Shown here in pieces: positions 61,481-64,000 of a stretch of DNA of 64,000 nt (positions are counted from its first letter, which is position 1; each line of letters begins with the position of its first letter). A program made the translations under genes and the position numbers. Origin of the DNA: CAZMGG01 sp964565715 (GTDB taxonomy: Bacteria; Planctomycetota; UBA1135; UBA2386); contig CAZMGG010000003.1 in assembly GCA_964565715.1 (NCBI GenBank), positions 1 to 64,000 of the forward strand. The letters are read 5' to 3'. The notes beneath the pieces are model-generated. The model did no database searches and was not told the origin of the DNA. It saw nothing but the letters and a program-made list of their open reading frames with translations.

Positions 61481-62734
61481 ATGATCCGAGAGTGCTTCAT
61501 GGGTTTGATTCACCGCTTCTCGCTTGGAGTCGCGGTCGTAATGAGCCAAGTGCAGGGGGTAGCGCAGAGTCTGTCCTATGTCGGCAACTTTCCGACAGGG
61601 CCAGACTTCGTTCTTGAGGGAGCTGGGATTCGAAATGGATTGTGGGGACACAATTCCCTTGAGAACCCGATCCTGAACGCCAAGAACATCTACGCCCCCG
61701 ACTTCATTCGCAATGGGACGTGGAACATCTACTTCGGAGGCTGGTGGAATCAGGGAGACGTCAACGACCGGGTCTATCTGATGGTAGCTGACGACTTCGC
61801 GCCCGAAGGGTACTGGTCGGGTCCTGCGGTGATGGTCGATCATGGCGGCTACCTCAACGTCAACGATCCGTCCGTCCGAAAGCTGAGTGAAGGGCTGTGG
61901 ATCATGGCATACACGACGCAACTGTTGATTGGAGCAGGCTATCGGGAGTGGATCAACGTTTCCGTGAGTGCCGACGGCGCCCTTTGGTTCCCCAACGTCG
62001 CGAACATCACTACCGAGGTAGGCTTCACTAACATGAACTTCAGTGACTGTGCCCGTCCTGCGGTCTTGTGGACGGGTGATCGATACCGGATGTGGTTCGA
62101 CGCCTACATCAACGACACCAACCCACACTCCTACCTCGCCGAGTCTTTTCCTTCCAACCCGCTTTCCTTCACGGTCATTCACACCTACCCGGACCTCCCA
62201 GGCCCGAGGCCGGGCTTTTTTGAGCCGGATGTGGAGCTCCTGGCAACCGGTAACCCGGCAAGTCCGTGGTTGTACGTGGCGGTGATAAACCACGACTTTA
62301 CGAAGATCGTCAAGTACACAAGCGTTGATGGCATCAACTTCACCGAGGCGGGGGGCGCGGGCAACGGGACGATCATGAACGTCAGTGACCCGACATTCCG
62401 GACGGCTACAATTCACAATCCCGGAATTGTCTACGACAACTTCGACGGAACGCTACAAGGCGTGAGAGGTTACGCCTATGGAATGGGGCCAATCGTGCTC
62501 AACCGGAACGACATTGGGTTCTGCTATCCTCAGTATCGTGTAGAGCTGCTAAGTTGCCCGACAGTTTGGCATCAGCACCAGTACGGGCGATACTTCGAAG
62601 AGGCGATTGTGAGTATGTATCAGTATTCCACGTATTGTCGAATTAGAGTCACGGATCCGCTCACTTCGACGATGCTCATCGATCAATCGGTCACTGGCAT
62701 GCGTGGAGATCGATGGCGCCTCACGTGGCCGTAG
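61481..62734 (+). CDS. exported GH43-like beta-propeller protein (low G+C, acquired)
   Basis: The 417-residue product has an N-terminal signal region (about residues 10-29, SLGVAVVMSQVQGVAQS) and a body resembling the GH43/GH32 five-bladed propeller superfamily: IYAPDFIRNGTWNIYFGGWW, VNDPSVRKLSEGLWIMAYTT, ARPAVLWTGDRYRMWFDAY and FFEPDVELLAT. Acidic residues at blade starts fit the family, but the exact catalytic set is not assured. A GAGGAG ribosome binding site precedes ATG 61481. Codon and base use is far less GC-rich than its neighbours, indicating recent transfer. Its stop lies 17 bases from the transposase stop, so the insertion element may have cut its 3' end. Confidence 0.7.
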   Translation: MIRECFMGLIHRFSLGVAVVMSQVQGVAQSLSYVGNFPTGPDFVLEGAGIRNGLWGHNSLENPILNAKNIYAPDFIRNGTWNIYFGGWWNQGDVNDRVYLMVADDFAPEGYWSGPAVMVDHGGYLNVNDPSVRKLSEGLWIMAYTTQLLIGAGYREWINVSVSADGALWFPNVANITTEVGFTNMNFSDCARPAVLWTGDRYRMWFDAYINDTNPHSYLAESFPSNPLSFTVIHTYPDLPGPRPGFFEPDVELLATGNPASPWLYVAVINHDFTKIVKYTSVDGINFTEAGGAGNGTIMNVSDPTFRTATIHNPGIVYDNFDGTLQGVRGYAYGMGPIVLNRNDIGFCYPQYRVELLSCPTVWHQHQYGRYFEEAIVSMYQYSTYCRIRVTDPLTSTMLIDQSVTGMRGDRWRLTWP

Positions 62735-62751
62735 GTTGGGGGGCAATGCCA

Positions 62752-64000
62752 TTAACCTCCGACCTTGCCAGTCGAGTTCCACCGAGGCCCCGGCTTGAAG
62801 GATCTTCGTGGACAGGAACGGCCTGGTCGCCGCTTGTTGCGGCGCCTTGCAATACGACGGAGTAGGGAAGCATGGTGCTCGTTGCGTGCCTCGGGATCGT
62901 CGCAGAGAAGGAGTTGAACGATTCCTGTGGCGACGGCCAGGACGCCGGCTTTCGGCGAAAGATCATGAAAGGGCACCTCGGCCTCGACGGCGGCGTTGGC
63001 CATGAGCAATCGAGCGATGGCAGCCAGCAGGAGCTGGGCACGAAACTCCTGCTCGACGCCGAGAGTGGACTTGGCGTGGAGCTGCCGCAACGAGAAGAAG
63101 TCGCTCTTCAGCAGCTTGTAGAACTCCTCGATCTCCCAGCGCAGGTGGTAGAGCTGGCTCATCTGCGAGAGCGTGGCGTCCGACCGCCGCAGGGAGGTGA
63201 TCATCAGCCACGGGTCGGCCGCGCCTACTTCGATGCGCACCATCCGCAGTTCCAGTGGGATTGCCCCTGCGCGAGCCGCCACGGGCGACGGGCGAACGAG
63301 CACTCGATAGTCCTTCCCGCCGCTGTCCTGGAACACCTGGATGGCCTCGAAGGTGCCGGACTTCGGCACCCTGATGACGAACTCAACGCCCGCAAGAGTC
63401 AGTGCCTGGAGCACCTCGAACGAGGGGTAGCCTCGATCCAGCACGAGGACATCGCCTCTGCGCAGATGCGGGAGGAGCTTGAGCAGCTCCTGGCGTTCGC
63501 ACGAGGCGCCGGGTGCGATGGTGGCCGCGCAGGGAAACCTGCCGACGACATCGAACAGCGTCGACACCAAGACCTGCGGGCAATGGCCACCATGAGGCAC
63601 TCCGAAGCGACTCGCAAGCTCGTCGCCACGCTGGAGGTTATGCCGCATGCCATCGACCGCGAAGACCCGACGACCGTGCCACTGCAGCCGCGCCTCGTGT
63701 CCCGCGGTCAGCACGCTGCACACCTTGGTGAGCAGGCTGGCAAGCAGCTCCGGCTTCAGCTTCCGCCGGGCCTTGCAGAAGGCCGGAGCAGAAACAGGAT
63801 GCTGACAGGGCATCTCGATGCCCGCGCGCTGAGCCTCCGACCAGAACTCGTCCAGCAAGTGGCCGTAGCCGCGACGACCAGTATCGCCGGCCATGAACAG
63901 GAGCAACGTCACCAGCAGCTCGGGAGTCAACGGTCCTCCGCGTGTGAAGTCCGTGGAGCAACTGCGGAAGTCCGCTCCCCAAGCGGTCTCCAAAAGCTCT
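62752..64000 (-). mobile_element. IS4-family insertion sequence with transposase, runs off the edge
   Basis: The frame encodes at least 413 residues of a DDE transposase and stays open to the window end, so the N-terminus is probably outside. From the TTG at 63993, the catalytic residues are Asp114 (FAVDGMRHN), Asp186 (VLVLDRGYPSF) and Glu289 in the IS4 signature Y-x2-R-x3-E-x6-K (Tyr282, Arg285, Glu289, Lys296). The N-terminal region with GPLTPELLVTLLLFMAGDTGRRGY is typical of one IS4 branch. The reading frame appears intact, so the element may be active. The left terminal repeat should lie between 62734 and 62752 but cannot be confirmed without the right end. Confidence 0.9.

Overview
The window reads as chromosome of a high-G+C bacterium of the phylum Planctomycetota, probably one of its deep-branching, poorly cultured lineages. 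This is inferred from gene content, since no rRNA or tRNA gene was found. The markers are a DUF1549/DUF1553 cytochrome gene overlapping a DUF1501 gene (57019-60218), a DUF6797 beta-propeller dehydrogenase-like protein paired with a five-CXXCH cytochrome (23459-28510), a receptor-like Ser/Thr kinase with a C-terminal FGE-sulfatase-like domain (34272-37916), several secreted proteins built from carboxypeptidase-regulatory-like (CarboxypepD_reg) repeats, and a Kelch protein with a planctomycete-style C-terminal domain.

Layout. 1-3470: an octamer repeat at the edge, then three genes of visibly lower G+C for small or membrane-anchored exported proteins. 3684-7424: a 1246-residue surface protein of about ten CarboxypepD_reg repeats. 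7607-13268: a small unknown, an orphan N6-adenine DNA methyltransferase, a Kelch protein, threonine ammonia-lyase and a fungal-type cytosine deaminase. 13423-16073: a second lower-G+C cluster that again puts Cys-rich exported proteins beside an anchored CarboxypepD_reg-type protein. 16177-23417: DUF1294 protein, parvulin-type isomerase, galactokinase-family kinase, acyl-CoA dehydrogenase, a Pro-rich/TPR protein, DUF502 protein and a NYN-type nuclease. 23459-28510: DUF6797 protein and multihaem cytochrome, interrupted by a 10-N assembly gap. 28526-34120: a three-gene minor-pilin operon with an unusually long (1127 aa) prepilin-like protein. 34272-39388: Ser/Thr kinase and a convergent orphan histidine kinase. 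39512-43884: two overlapping amidohydrolase-family genes with three amidohydrolase-like domains. 43885-45430: a G-rich gene-free stretch and a short RHS/YD-like gene that looks truncated. 45430-47585: Rid protein and DCC/lipase-maturation-factor fusion. 47593-54063: TetR-OMF-MFP-RND efflux operon. 54159-55355: class V aminotransferase. 55544-61219: an operon of thioredoxin-like protein, DUF1549/1553, DUF1501, Ogt and WD40 lipoprotein. 61330-64000: a low-G+C island with a GH43-like secreted protein and an IS4-family transposase running off the edge.

Genes are tightly packed. Many neighbours share ATGA, GTGA or TGATG start/stop overlaps, so translational coupling is likely in the efflux, pilin, amidohydrolase and DUF1501 operons. 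Most of the content concerns the cell surface and envelope: exported repeat proteins, cytochromes, pilins, efflux and sensor kinases. I did not find a clearly new multi-gene system. The best candidates for something undescribed are the two lower-G+C clusters of Cys-rich and anchored proteins, the long minor-pilin operon, and the Ogt-containing operon with overlapping alternative hairpins upstream of ogt.
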